Origin: Microbacterium sp. BLY | Lineage (GTDB): Bacteria > Actinomycetota > Actinomycetes > Actinomycetales > Microbacteriaceae | Length of the DNA stretch: 64,000 nucleotides | NCBI RefSeq assembly: GCF_017939615.1 | Contig: NZ_JAGKSR010000001.1 | Span: forward strand, 1,612,001-1,676,000 | Direction: 5' to 3' | Shown here: positions 8,857 to 17,600 of the stretch, piece by piece | Numbering within the stretch: the stretch's first letter is position 1 | Layout: the number at the start of each line of letters is the position of its first letter | Made by a program: the position numbers and the translations under genes | The notes under the pieces: generated by a model | The model's input: the letters and a program-made list of their open reading frames with translations, nothing else | What the model was told of the DNA's origin: nothing | Databases searched by the model: none

Positions 8857-9707
8857 GCGCCGAGGAGGCGGCGCCCCTCGTCGCCGTCATCATCGAGGAC
8901 GACCCCGGCGTGCAGTCGCTTCTCGATGAGGTGTTCCTCGCCGCCGGCTTCCGCACGGTGCTGGCGGGCTCCGGCTCGGAAGGCCTCGACGCCATCGCGA
9001 CCCACCGTCCGATCATCACCACGCTCGACATCAACCTCCCCGGCATCGACGGCTTCGAGGTGGCGCGCCGCATCCGCCAGGTGAGCGACACCTTCATCAT
9101 CATGCTCTCCGCGCTGGCCGAGGAGTCCGACGTGGTGCTGGGCCTGACCTCCGGCGCGGACGAATACCTCGTGAAGCCCTTCCGCCCGCGGGAGCTCCGC
9201 GCGCGGATCGAGGCGCTCCTGCGCCGCACCCGCGCCACGGGGACCGATGCCGGGCCGCCGGCCGCCGCGCACGCCCCCGTGCCGACGACCATCGCCTCTT
9301 TCTCTCCGTCCGCGCCGCCGGGCTCTCCGATCCCGCCGGCCCCCGCCGCCGATGCCACGGTCGCCACGTGGCGCGGGCGCGTGCACCGCGACCTCAGCCT
9401 CGACCTCGACACGCGTCTCGTGCTCGTCGCCCAGCGGCCCGTCGAACTCACCCCCACCGAGTTCGACCTGCTCGCGGCGCTCCTGGACGCGGGGCGTCGC
9501 GTCTGCAGCAAATCCGAGCTCGCCCGCGGGCTGCGCGGTATCCCGGCCGATGCCCCCGACCGGGTGAGCGAGCCCGACAAACGTGCCATCGAGACCCATA
9601 TGGCCAACCTGCGCCGGAAGCTCGGCGACAGTCCGACCACCCCGCGGTACATCGAGACGGTGCGCGGCGTCGGCTACCGGCTGACCTCCGACGATCGTCC
9701 CGTCTGA
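8853..9707 (+). CDS. OmpR-family response regulator
   Basis: 284 aa from a GTG that overlaps the tsaE stop. The receiver domain (about 10-125) has acidic Glu15/Asp16, phosphoacceptor Asp59 and Lys108 in YLVKPF. A Pro/Ala/Ser-rich linker of about 45 residues leads to a C-terminal winged-helix DNA-binding domain (TPTEFDLLAALL to YIETVRGVGYRL). It is a phosphorylation-controlled transcription factor. The histidine kinase about 210 bp downstream is its likely partner, although the two are separated by a hairpin and a repeat. Its position in a tsaE operon is unusual; the regulated genes are unknown. Confidence 0.9.
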   Translation: MSAEEAAPLVAVIIEDDPGVQSLLDEVFLAAGFRTVLAGSGSEGLDAIATHRPIITTLDINLPGIDGFEVARRIRQVSDTFIIMLSALAEESDVVLGLTSGADEYLVKPFRPRELRARIEALLRRTRATGTDAGPPAAAHAPVPTTIASFSPSAPPGSPIPPAPAADATVATWRGRVHRDLSLDLDTRLVLVAQRPVELTPTEFDLLAALLDAGRRVCSKSELARGLRGIPADAPDRVSEPDKRAIETHMANLRRKLGDSPTTPRYIETVRGVGYRLTSDDRPV

Positions 9708-9716
9708 GGCGAGAGG

Positions 9717-9748
9717 CCGGGGCCGCGGCTCCCCCACCACGGCCCCGG
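9717..9748 (+). terminator. Possible weak terminator hairpin
   Basis: A 9-bp GC-rich inverted repeat (9717-9725 with 9740-9748) with a 14-nt loop lies just after the response regulator stop. There is no U-run, so termination is uncertain. Confidence 0.4.
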
Positions 9749-9752
9749 AAGC

Positions 9753-9802
9753 CTGCGAATCCCCACTCGCGCGGCCCCAGCTTCTGCGAAATCCCCAGTC
9801 GC
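9753..9802. repeat. Two-copy direct repeat in intergenic region
   Basis: Two near-identical units, CTGCGAATCCCCACTCGC (9753-9770) and CTGCGAAATCCCCAGTCGC (9784-9802), lie 13 bp apart. Each has short GCGA/TCGC inverted ends. They could be operator half-sites or a dispersed intergenic repeat; the sequence alone does not decide. Confidence 0.55.
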
Positions 9803-9916
9803 AGCGTCGGCTCCCACTCAGAAGCGTAGGGGGCCGGAGCCACCTGAAGAGCGCGAAGTGGCGATCTTTGAGTAATCTTGCGGGAATGCTGAGGATCGAC
9901 CGGGAGGCGGGCCTTG

Positions 9917-11509
9917 ATGATCCGCACGGTGTCGATCTGGCGCTGGCAACTGGTGTTCACGGCGAGCATCGTCGCCATCGTGGTGATGGTCGCGGGTTTC
10001 AAGCCGCTGGCCCTCACCGTCCCCCTGTTCCTCGGGGGGATCGCCCTCATCGTCCTGACCACTCTCGCCGCGCTGATCGTCCCGTGGCGTCGCCTGCCGC
10101 GGAGCGCCGTCACGATCGTCCCGCTGCTGGACGTGCTGGGGGTGGGGCTGACGACGAACGTCGCCGACCTCCGGCTCGGCTTCCTCTGGGTGTTCCCGGT
10201 GGTGTGGCTGGCGACCTACTTCTCGATGCCGTGGGTGTTCGCGGGCATCGCGCTCAGCGCCGGCTGCCTGGTGTACTTCTCGGACCGCTCCGGCCCGCCG
10301 GAGGACGTGCTGCTCCGCGTGCTCACGGTCGTCATCACGCTCAGCTTCCTCGGGGTGACCGTCCGCATCAACGCCCAGCGCTCCGGGGCGGGGCGGCGGC
10401 TGCTGGAGCGGCGTTCGGAGCAGGTGAACAGGGCGGCGGAGCGCGCGGAGACGAACCAGCAGCGGGTCACCCAGGTCATCGATGCGCTCGGTATCGCCCT
10501 GGTGGTCGTCACGGACAGCGGTCGCATCCTCCAGATGAACGACGCCTACCGCGCCCTCTACGGTCGTGACCGCTTCGGCACGGCGCTGCGGTCGGCGGCC
10601 GTCGAGTACGACGCGCGCCGCGGCACCGCCCTCACGCCCGAGCGCACCACGCTGGCGCGCGCGGCCGCGGGGGAGCAGATGCGCGAGGAGCGGGTGTGGC
10701 TCTTCGACGGCGCCGGCCAGTGGCACGCGCTGGCCGTGACGACGCAGCCGATCGCCGGCGCCAGGGAGGGCGAGCGCATCACCCTCGTCGTGATCGACGA
10801 CGTCACCGCCCTCCTGGAGGCCGCCGAGGAGCGCCGCGCGCTCACCGCCGTCATCTCCCACGAGCTGCGCAATCCGCTCACCGCGATCATCGGGCACGTG
10901 GAGCTCCTGCGCGAGCGCGACGACCTCCCCGGAAGGGTCCCCGCGCAGATCGAGGTCATCGCGGACGCCGGCGAGCGGATGCGCGACCTCGTCACCAGCA
11001 TGCAGAGCCAGACCGGACGGCCCTCGCACGATCCGTTCGAGCCGGTGGACCTGCGTGTCGTGGTCGAGGAGTCCGCGGCCTCCTTCGCGCCGCTGATGGC
11101 CGCCGCCCGGCAGGACCTGGTCGTCGAGGGGGCGGATCGGATGGTGATCGACGGGGACGCGTTCCGCCTGCGCCAGGTGCTGGACAACATCCTCGGCAAC
11201 GCCGTCAAGTACACGACGGGAGGCGGACGCATCACGGTGCGCCTGGAGGAGTCCGGCGAGCATGCCGAGGTCACGGTGGCGGACACGGGCATCGGGATCG
11301 CCGAGGACGAGCTGCCGCGGCTGTTCGAACCCTACTTCCGCGCCGACAGCGCCATCCGCGGCGGCATCGCCGGCACGGGCCTGGGCATGGGGATCGCCCG
11401 GGACATCGTCGCGGCGCACGACGGCGTCATCCTCGTGGCGAGTGAGGTGGACGTGGGCACCACCGTCACCCTCCGCTTCCCCCGTCGATCGAAAGAGGTC
11501 ACCGAATGA
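9917..11509 (+). CDS. Membrane sensor histidine kinase with PAS domain
   Basis: 530 aa. About six membrane helices (residues 12-150) carry VPLLDVLGVGL and FPVVWLAT blocks. A PAS-like domain (about 185-300) is followed by HisKA with His315 in AVISHELRNPLTA and a HATPase domain with N-box (DNILGNAVKYT), DTGIGIAEDE and GTGLGMGIAR. It is the probable partner of the OmpR-type regulator just upstream. The ATG is preferred over the TTG at 9914 because GGAGG lies 9 nt before it. The last codon overlaps the next gene by 4 bp. The membrane domain resembles that of the kinase at the window's right end. Confidence 0.92.
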   Translation: MIRTVSIWRWQLVFTASIVAIVVMVAGFKPLALTVPLFLGGIALIVLTTLAALIVPWRRLPRSAVTIVPLLDVLGVGLTTNVADLRLGFLWVFPVVWLATYFSMPWVFAGIALSAGCLVYFSDRSGPPEDVLLRVLTVVITLSFLGVTVRINAQRSGAGRRLLERRSEQVNRAAERAETNQQRVTQVIDALGIALVVVTDSGRILQMNDAYRALYGRDRFGTALRSAAVEYDARRGTALTPERTTLARAAAGEQMREERVWLFDGAGQWHALAVTTQPIAGAREGERITLVVIDDVTALLEAAEERRALTAVISHELRNPLTAIIGHVELLRERDDLPGRVPAQIEVIADAGERMRDLVTSMQSQTGRPSHDPFEPVDLRVVVEESAASFAPLMAAARQDLVVEGADRMVIDGDAFRLRQVLDNILGNAVKYTTGGGRITVRLEESGEHAEVTVADTGIGIAEDELPRLFEPYFRADSAIRGGIAGTGLGMGIARDIVAAHDGVILVASEVDVGTTVTLRFPRRSKEVTE

Positions 11510-12639
11510 CACCGCTCGTGCCCGTGAGCGCCGACGTCACCACCAGCATGGTCGCCGTCGTCACGGTGCTCACCGCGGTGGTCGTGAGCCTGGCGACGCT
11601 CGCCCGCCCGAGCAGGGCGACCGTGGTCTGGGGCGTCGCCTTCGGCGTGGGGATGCTGGGGGCCTACCTGTGGCTCGCCGGTCACCACACCGGCATCCCC
11701 GTGCTGCGCGCCGCGGCGTCCGCCGTCGTCGTCTCGTCCATGCCGCTCATCTGGATCGGCGTGCGGATGCACTTCCGCCGCTCCGCGCCCTGGCTGCCCG
11801 TCGTGCTCTCCCTGATCGGCGTGCCCGCGGCGCTCATGCTCACCGCCGGGACGCCCTGGTACCTGCCGGTCTTCCACGTCGTCTTCCTCGCGATGGCCGT
11901 GTTCGCCGGCCTCCTCGCCTGGGAGCTGCTGCGCGGGCAGCCCGCGCGGGACATCGTGATGCCGCTCGCGCTCGCCGCCTGCGCCTTCGTCGTCGTCGCC
12001 ATCGTCAGTGCGGGATCGGCGCTCGCCTCCGGCGGGGTCAGCACGGCGGCGCAGCTGGACGCCCTGCGGGGGATGAACGCCATCGGGACCATCATCGTGA
12101 GCACCTGCGCGGCGTTCACGCTCGTGCTCCTCGTCCGGGCGGAGGAGGCGGCCGGTGTCGATGGCGGCCCCGCCGCCCGCGCCAGGGAGCGCCTGCGGAA
12201 GGCCGAGGCGCAGAACGACCCGGCCTGGTCGGTGCTGGACATCCGCCTCGACGACCCCACCGACCTCCGCGAGGCGTCGAGCAGTGGTGACTTCCGTCGC
12301 ATCACCGACCGATTCCATGCCGACATCGGCGAGTCGCTGCCGGCGGCGGCCGACGCCGAGCGGGTGGCGGACGACCATTCGATCGTGCTCATCCACGGCA
12401 GCGATGAGGCGGTGCGCTTCCATCTGCGGGCCATCCTCGCGCGCATCTCCCTCATCGACCCGGACGCGCCGATGAGCGGCATCCGCTCGTCGGCGAGCAT
12501 CGGCTGGGCCACGGCGTCCGTGGCCGGTTACGACTACGACGCGCTCGCCGCGGCGGCGGCCTCGGCCGCGACACGGGCACGCGACGCCGGGGGAGACCAG
12601 TGGAAGCGGGCGCAGGAGGCCGACCTGGTCGGCGGCTGA
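11506..12639 (+). CDS. Membrane protein with degenerate GGDEF-like domain
   Basis: 377 aa. About seven or eight hydrophobic helices (15-210) precede a soluble C-terminal part. That part follows GGDEF-domain order: a Phe-Arg-Arg-Ile-Thr-Asp-Arg-Phe segment at 263-270, HGSDEA at 297-302 where RYGGDEF would be, and SASIGWA at 329-335 where the conserved SIG strand would be. The catalytic signature is absent, so it probably does not make c-di-GMP and may be a sensor or scaffold. It overlaps the histidine kinase stop by 4 bp and likely acts with it. The GGDEF assignment is my reading of motif order, not a search result. Confidence 0.65.
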   Translation: MTPLVPVSADVTTSMVAVVTVLTAVVVSLATLARPSRATVVWGVAFGVGMLGAYLWLAGHHTGIPVLRAAASAVVVSSMPLIWIGVRMHFRRSAPWLPVVLSLIGVPAALMLTAGTPWYLPVFHVVFLAMAVFAGLLAWELLRGQPARDIVMPLALAACAFVVVAIVSAGSALASGGVSTAAQLDALRGMNAIGTIIVSTCAAFTLVLLVRAEEAAGVDGGPAARARERLRKAEAQNDPAWSVLDIRLDDPTDLREASSSGDFRRITDRFHADIGESLPAAADAERVADDHSIVLIHGSDEAVRFHLRAILARISLIDPDAPMSGIRSSASIGWATASVAGYDYDALAAAAASAATRARDAGGDQWKRAQEADLVGG

Positions 12640-12658
12640 CCGCCGGGGGAGACCCGGA

Positions 12659-13327
12659 TCATCCGAGCAGGCCCGCGACGGCGTCGAGGTGCGCGCGGGT
12701 GAGGGCGGCGGCGCTGTCCGCCTCGCCGTTCGCGATGGCGTCGCGGATGCGGGCGTGGACGTCGTGGTCCGCGGCGTCGCCGTGGTGTCCCCGCAGCCGG
12801 AGCATGTCGGTCATGGCGGGGATCCAGCGCGGTGCGAACCCATCGAACAGGTCCAGCAGCACCGGGTTGTGGGCCGCGGCGACGATCGCGCGGTGGAAGG
12901 CCCTGTCCGTCTCGACGTGCGTCACGACATCCGCGCGTCCGCGGTCCCGCGCCGCGAGCGTCTGACCGAGTCGGTCGAGATCCGTCGCCGTGCGTCGCCG
13001 CGCGGCGAGGGACGCGGCCTCGACCTCGATCGCGGTGCGCGCCTCCAGGACGGCCACGATGTCGGCGCGCCGGACGACGTCGTCCCACGTCCCCGGGGCC
13101 TCCGTGGCCGTGACGAAGACGCCGGAGCCCTGACGCGTGGCGAGCACGCCGCGCCCGGCGAGCAGGCGGATCGCCTCGCGCGCCGTCGAGCGCCCGACGC
13201 CGAGCTGCGGCGCGAGGGTCGTCTCGCCCGGCAGCTTGCCGCCGACCTCCCATTCGCCCGCGACGATGCGCGCGAGCAGCAGCGCGGCGGCCTGCTCGGC
13301 GAGGGATTCCCGTCGCACGATGGTCAT
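12659..13327 (-). CDS. GntR-family (FadR/FCD) transcriptional regulator
   Basis: 222 aa. An N-terminal winged helix (about 8-75; PGETTLAPQLGVGRSTAREAI region, LATRQGSGVFV wing) is joined to an all-helical FCD ligand domain. The ATG at 13327 starts the conserved domain; the frame is open further upstream but without recognisable homology. It is divergent from leuA with about 60 bp between its start and the leuA leader peptide. That interval contains the tandem TTGTCTACTTGTCT, whose GT-N2-AC core resembles FadR-type operators. It could therefore autoregulate and affect leuA; this is inference. Confidence 0.88.
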   Translation of the reverse strand: MTIVRRESLAEQAAALLLARIVAGEWEVGGKLPGETTLAPQLGVGRSTAREAIRLLAGRGVLATRQGSGVFVTATEAPGTWDDVVRRADIVAVLEARTAIEVEAASLAARRRTATDLDRLGQTLAARDRGRADVVTHVETDRAFHRAIVAAAHNPVLLDLFDGFAPRWIPAMTDMLRLRGHHGDAADHDVHARIRDAIANGEADSAAALTRAHLDAVAGLLG

Positions 13328-13351
13328 GCCGTCATTCTCCCACTTCAGGAC

Positions 13352-13380
13352 TTGTCTACTTGTCTGAGGAGTTGTGCTAC
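13352..13380 (+). promoter_or_regulatory. Probable leuA leader promoter and GntR operator
   Basis: TTGTCT (13352-13357) and TGCTAC (13375-13380) are separated by 17 bp, a plausible -35/-10 pair ending 9 nt before the leader peptide ATG. TTGTCT is repeated at 13360-13365, giving a GT-CT-AC core that could bind the divergent GntR-type protein. Confidence 0.45.
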
Positions 13381-13389
13381 GGTCGATCC

Positions 13390-13437
13390 ATGCACTCCTC
13401 CCGGTTCCTCCTCCTTCGCCGCCACGGCGGGGCCTGA
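13390..13437 (+). CDS. leuA leader peptide (attenuator peptide)
   Basis: A 15-codon frame, [15 protein letters not shown], has three consecutive leucine codons (CTC CTC CTT, 13408-13416) and a stop at 13435. It lies 74 bp before leuA. Short peptides with Leu runs ahead of leuA are a known feature of actinobacterial leucine attenuation. Stalling at the Leu codons when Leu-tRNA is scarce would change folding of the downstream RNA. Too short for ordinary gene callers. Confidence 0.75.
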   Translation: MHSSRFLLLRRHGGA

Positions 13438-13440
13438 TCA

Positions 13441-13494
13441 GACCGGCTCCCCGTCGTGGAGCCGCTCTCGGTGCCGGTCGCCCCTCCCGCGACC
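13441..13494 (+). promoter_or_regulatory. leuA: leuA attenuator hairpins
   Basis: Three stems compete. CGGCTCC/GGAGCCG (13444-13450 with 13458-13464) excludes GACCGG/CCGGTC (13441-13446 with 13474-13479). A third stem GGTCGC/GCGACC (13476-13481 with 13489-13494) abuts the leuA start region. Mutually exclusive pairing after a Leu-rich leader peptide is the layout of an attenuator. Whether it acts on transcription or on leuA translation cannot be told; no clear U-run is seen. Confidence 0.6.
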
Positions 13495-13511
13495 CGAACA
13501 GGAACCTCCCC

Positions 13512-15284
13512 ATGTCGACCACCGACGCCTTCCCCACCCTCACCACCCCCGCCGGAAGGATCCCCGACGATGCACCGTCGTGGAACCGCCAGCGCCCCTC
13601 CCGGATGCCGTCCCACCGCTATCGGGACGTGTACTCCCGCGTGGACATCCCGCTCGCGACCAGGGACTGGCCGACCGCGCGGCTGACACAGGCGCCGCTC
13701 TGGGTGCCGGTCGACCTCCGTGACGGCAACCAGGCCTTGGCCGAACCGATGGACCCGGCGCGGAAGCGGCGGTTCTTCGAGCTGATGGTCGCGATGGGAT
13801 ACAAGGAGATCGAGGTCGGGTATCCGTCCGCGTCCCAGACCGACTTCGACTTCGTCCGGCTCCTCGCCGAGACGGACCTCGCCCCCTCCGACGTGACGAT
13901 CGTCGTGTTCACCCCGGCGCGCCGGGACCTCATCGAGCGCACCGTCGAGTCGGTGCGCGGCATCCGCAATCCCGTCGTCATCCACATGTACACGGCCACG
14001 GCCCCGGTCTGGCGGGACGTCGTGCTGGGCCAGGACCGCGCGGGACTGACCGCGCTGATCCTCGCCGGAGGTCGCGACGTGCTCCGATCCGCGGGCGACC
14101 TGGACAACGTCCGCTTCGAGTTCTCCCCGGAGGTCTTCACCCTCACCGAGCCCGACTTCGCCCTCGAGATCTGTGACGCGATGACCGGGCTGTGGGACGC
14201 GACGCCGGACCGTCCCGTGATCCTGAACCTCCCGGCGACGGTCGAGATCGCGACGCCGAACGTCTACGCCGATCAGATCGAGTACATGCACCGGAACCTC
14301 GCGCGCCGCGACGGCGTCATCCTCTCCGTGCACCCGCACAACGACCGCGGCACCGGCGTCGCCTGCGCGGAGCTCGCCGTCCTCGCCGGGGCCCAACGCG
14401 TCGAGGGCTGCCTCTTCGGCAACGGCGAGCGCACCGGCAACGTCGACCTCGTCACCCTCGCGCTCAACCTCCACGCGCAGGGCGTCGACCCGATGATCGA
14501 CTTCTCGGACATCGACGAGATCCGGCGCACGGTCGCCCACTGCAACGGCATCGACATCCATGCCAGGCACCCCTACGCGGGGGACCTCGTGCACACCGCG
14601 TTCTCGGGGACCCACCAGGACGCCATCCGGAAGGGTCTCGCCGAGCATCGCGCCCGCGCGGCGGCGGAGGGGCGCGCCGAAGCGGACACCGAGTGGCGCG
14701 TGCCGTATCTGCCCATCGACCCGTCGGACATCGGGCGCAGCTACGACGCGGTGATCCGGGTCAACTCGCAGTCCGGCAAGGGCGGCATCGCGTACCTGCT
14801 GGAGACCGCATACGGCATCGAGCTGCCCCGGCGGCTGCAGATCGACCTCGCGCGGCACGTCCAGCGCCGCACCGAGCAGACGGGGCGCGAGGTGACGGCC
14901 GCCGACGTGTGGCGCATCTTCGCCGAGACGTATCTCCAGTCCACGGGCCCCGGTCCGGTGGAGCTGGTGAACGTGGACGTGGCGGGTCGGCGCACGACGA
15001 TCACGCTGCGTGCGGACGGGGTCGAGACGCACTGCCAGCGCGACGACGTCGGCCCGGTCGAGGCGCTGGTCGCCGCGCTCGCCGAGCGCGACGTCGCCGT
15101 CGAGATCCTGAGCCTGCACCAGACCAGCGTCGGAACCGGAAGCGCGACCGAGGCCCTCACCCTGATCGAGTATCGGGACGGCGCGCGTTCCCGCTGGGCG
15201 GCGGGCCGCCACCGCTCGGTCCTCACCGCGACCCTCGACGCCGTGCTGAGCGCGGCGGGTCGGGCGGAGGGCGGGGCCTCCTAG
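13512..15284 (+). CDS. leuA: 2-isopropylmalate synthase
   Basis: 590 aa. It condenses 2-oxoisovalerate with acetyl-CoA, the first committed step of leucine synthesis. The [10 protein letters not shown] metal-binding block, [11 protein letters not shown], and a NxQSGKGG segment ([15 protein letters not shown]) are all present. The C-terminal regulatory (LeuA dimer) domain that binds leucine is also present, as expected for the long actinobacterial form. The start is set at MSTTDAFP because the upstream part of the frame is the non-conserved leader region. The leuA stop lies inside a CCTAGG palindrome shared with the convergent csrA stop. Confidence 0.96.
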   Translation: MSTTDAFPTLTTPAGRIPDDAPSWNRQRPSRMPSHRYRDVYSRVDIPLATRDWPTARLTQAPLWVPVDLRDGNQALAEPMDPARKRRFFELMVAMGYKEIEVGYPSASQTDFDFVRLLAETDLAPSDVTIVVFTPARRDLIERTVESVRGIRNPVVIHMYTATAPVWRDVVLGQDRAGLTALILAGGRDVLRSAGDLDNVRFEFSPEVFTLTEPDFALEICDAMTGLWDATPDRPVILNLPATVEIATPNVYADQIEYMHRNLARRDGVILSVHPHNDRGTGVACAELAVLAGAQRVEGCLFGNGERTGNVDLVTLALNLHAQGVDPMIDFSDIDEIRRTVAHCNGIDIHARHPYAGDLVHTAFSGTHQDAIRKGLAEHRARAAAEGRAEADTEWRVPYLPIDPSDIGRSYDAVIRVNSQSGKGGIAYLLETAYGIELPRRLQIDLARHVQRRTEQTGREVTAADVWRIFAETYLQSTGPGPVELVNVDVAGRRTTITLRADGVETHCQRDDVGPVEALVAALAERDVAVEILSLHQTSVGTGSATEALTLIEYRDGARSRWAAGRHRSVLTATLDAVLSAAGRAEGGAS

Positions 15285-15532
15285 GGCGTCTGCTTCTCGC
15301 GCCCGCGTGCGAGGGCGGCGGTGATGGCGTCGGCGGCCGCGGCGTCGGAGTCGGCGGCCGCGGAGACGTTCTCGGCGACGACGGCCTCGATGATCTCGGT
15401 GCGCTGGATGCGGGTCTCGCGCGGGGCCTTGACGCCGATGCGCACGCTGTCGCCCTTGATGTCGAGCAGCGTCACCTCGATCTCGCCGTCGATGCGCACG
15501 CTCTCACCGATCCGCCTCGTCAACACCAGCAT
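15281..15532 (-). CDS. csrA: Carbon storage regulator CsrA, translational regulator
   Basis: 83 aa. The first 47 residues ([14 protein letters not shown]... to RTEI) are a full CsrA domain, an RNA-binding dimer recognising GGA in hairpin loops. About 30 Ala/Asp-rich residues form an extra tail. It is the last gene of the flhA-ended flagellar operon, 4 bp after flhA. With fliW at the other end of the flagellar locus and GGA sites in the fliC leader, it most likely represses flagellin translation until FliW titrates it, as in Bacillus subtilis (established there, inferred here). Confidence 0.93.
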   Translation of the reverse strand: MLVLTRRIGESVRIDGEIEVTLLDIKGDSVRIGVKAPRETRIQRTEIIEAVVAENVSAAADSDAAAADAITAALARGREKQTP

Positions 15533-15536
15533 TCGT

Positions 15537-17600
15537 TCAGCCTACTGGTGCGGCGGGCACGGCCCCGAGCGACGCGGTCGAGGAGTCGCGGACCACCCCG
15601 ATCGTCTCGATCGTGAGGGGCGCCGCGGTCGCCTCGCTGTACGAGAGCACGGGCAGACCGTCGGTCTGGGCGGAGATGAGGCGGCGCACGGCGGGGCGCA
15701 GCGACGGCGCACACACGAGCACCGGTTCGCCGCCGTCCGTCTGCGCCGCCACGGCCTGCTTCACCGAGGCGATCACCGCCTCCATCCGCGGCGGGTCGAA
15801 GACGATCTGCGACCCCTCGTCGCCGGGACGGAGGCTCTCCAGCATCGCCTGCTCCAGCAGCGGGGCGATCATGACCACCCGGAGGGTGCCGTTCTCGGCG
15901 AACCGGGCGGCGATCGCCGGCCCCAGGGCCGCGCGCGCCGCCTCGATCAGGCCCTCCGGGTCGGTCGACGTCTTGGCCCGCAGGGCGAGTGCCTCATAGA
16001 TGCGGCCGAGGTCGTTGATCGGCACGCGCTCCGCGAGCAGCCCCTGCAGCACGCGCTGCACCTCGGCGAGGGACAGCAGCGCCGGCGTGAGCTCCTCCAC
16101 CGCCGACGGGGACACCTGCTTGAGCGCGTCGGTGAGCTGACGCACGTCCTCCCGGCTGAGCAGACGGGCCGCATGCGTCTGGATCACGCTCGACAGGTGC
16201 GTGATGATGACGCTCGCCCTGTCGATCACCGTGGCACCGGCGAACTCGGCGCTGTGGCGCATCTCCATCGGGATCCACTTGCCCTCGAGCCCGAACACCG
16301 GGTCCGGCGCCGCGGTCCCCGGCAGGCTGTCGAGTCCCTGGCCGAGCGCGAGCACCGAACCGACGGGCGCGGTTCCCCGCCCGGTCTCCACGCCCGCGAT
16401 GCGGATCACGTAGGTGGCCTGCGGCAGCTCGATGCTGTCCCGGGTGCGGACCGGCGGGGTGACGAGCCCGAGGTCGAGCGCGATCCGACGGCGCAGGGCC
16501 TTCACCCGGGCGAGCAGATCGTCGGGCCCGCCCGTCACCAGGTCGACGATGTCGGGAGCGAGGAGGATCTCCAGCGGATGCACCCGCATGCGCTCGATGA
16601 GCTCCTCCGGCTGGTCCACCGGTGCGGGGGCGGGCGCCTGGGCGGCTTCCGCCTCCTCCCGCTTGCGGGTCGCCGTGATGCGCTGGGCGATGAGGAGCAG
16701 CAGGGCGCCGATCGCGACGAACGGGAGCATCGGCATGTGCGGGATGAGCGACATGATGATCGCCGCGCACCCCGCGATGATCAGGGCGTTGCGCGACTGG
16801 CCGAGCTGCGCGGACGCCGCCGTGCCCATCTCGGCCTCGGCGGTGGAGCGGGTGACGATCATGCCGGTCGAGACCGCCATGAGCAGAGCGGGGATCTGGG
16901 TGACCAGGCCGTCGCCGATCGTGAGCAGGCTGTACGTGCTGACGGCCTGGTCGATGGCCATGCCGCGCTGCACGAGGCCGATCGCGATCCCGCCGATGAG
17001 GTTGATGATGATGATGACGAGCCCGGCGATCGCATCGCCCTTCACGAACTTCGAGGCGCCGTCCATCGCGCCGTAGAAGTCGGACTCGGCTGCCACCTCC
17101 GCCCGGCGCTCCCTGGCCTCGGTGTCGGAGATGAGCCCGGCGTTGAGGTCGGCGTCGATGGCCATCTGCTTGCCCGGCATGGCGTCGAGCGTGAACCGCG
17201 CGCCGACCTCGGCGACGCGCTCGGCGCCCTTGGTGACCACGACGAACTGGATGACCACGAGGATGAGGAAGACGACCGCGCCGATGATGAGCGAGCCGCC
17301 GACCGCGATCGCCCCGAACGCCTCGATGACCTGTCCCGCATACGCCTCGCCGAGGACGAGACGGGTGGAGGCGACGTTGAGGCCCAGCCGGAACAGCGTC
17401 GCCACGAGCAGCAGCGACGGGAACACCGAGAAGTCCAGCGGCTTCTTCACGAACATCGACGTGAGCAGGATCACCAGCGCGAACATGATGTTGAGGATGA
17501 TCAGCACGTCGAGCAGGAACGGCGGCACCGGCACCACGAGCAGCATGATGATGCCGACGACGCCGATCGGCACGCCGAGGGTGGGGAGCAACTTCTTCAT
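15537..17600 (-). CDS. flhA: Flagellar export apparatus protein FlhA
   Basis: 687 aa, the expected length. It is an export-gate membrane protein that forms the cytoplasmic nonameric ring receiving substrates and chaperones. About eight N-terminal membrane helices (residues 8-320) include the conserved DAMPGKQMAIDADLNAG segment. The C-terminal cytoplasmic domain begins near residue 350 (ERMRVHPLEILLAPDI). The ATG overlaps the flhB stop (ATGA), indicating translational coupling in the export-gene operon. Confidence 0.96.
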   Translation of the reverse strand: MKKLLPTLGVPIGVVGIIMLLVVPVPPFLLDVLIILNIMFALVILLTSMFVKKPLDFSVFPSLLLVATLFRLGLNVASTRLVLGEAYAGQVIEAFGAIAVGGSLIIGAVVFLILVVIQFVVVTKGAERVAEVGARFTLDAMPGKQMAIDADLNAGLISDTEARERRAEVAAESDFYGAMDGASKFVKGDAIAGLVIIIINLIGGIAIGLVQRGMAIDQAVSTYSLLTIGDGLVTQIPALLMAVSTGMIVTRSTAEAEMGTAASAQLGQSRNALIIAGCAAIIMSLIPHMPMLPFVAIGALLLLIAQRITATRKREEAEAAQAPAPAPVDQPEELIERMRVHPLEILLAPDIVDLVTGGPDDLLARVKALRRRIALDLGLVTPPVRTRDSIELPQATYVIRIAGVETGRGTAPVGSVLALGQGLDSLPGTAAPDPVFGLEGKWIPMEMRHSAEFAGATVIDRASVIITHLSSVIQTHAARLLSREDVRQLTDALKQVSPSAVEELTPALLSLAEVQRVLQGLLAERVPINDLGRIYEALALRAKTSTDPEGLIEAARAALGPAIAARFAENGTLRVVMIAPLLEQAMLESLRPGDEGSQIVFDPPRMEAVIASVKQAVAAQTDGGEPVLVCAPSLRPAVRRLISAQTDGLPVLSYSEATAAPLTIETIGVVRDSSTASLGAVPAAPVG

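Noticed and set aside
11506..12639. Active diguanylate cyclase.
   Set aside because: The GGDEF signature is replaced by HGSDEA, so catalysis is unlikely.
13438..13511. T-box riboswitch before leuA.
   Set aside because: No T-box consensus sequence or specifier stem is present; the Leu-codon peptide explains the leader better.
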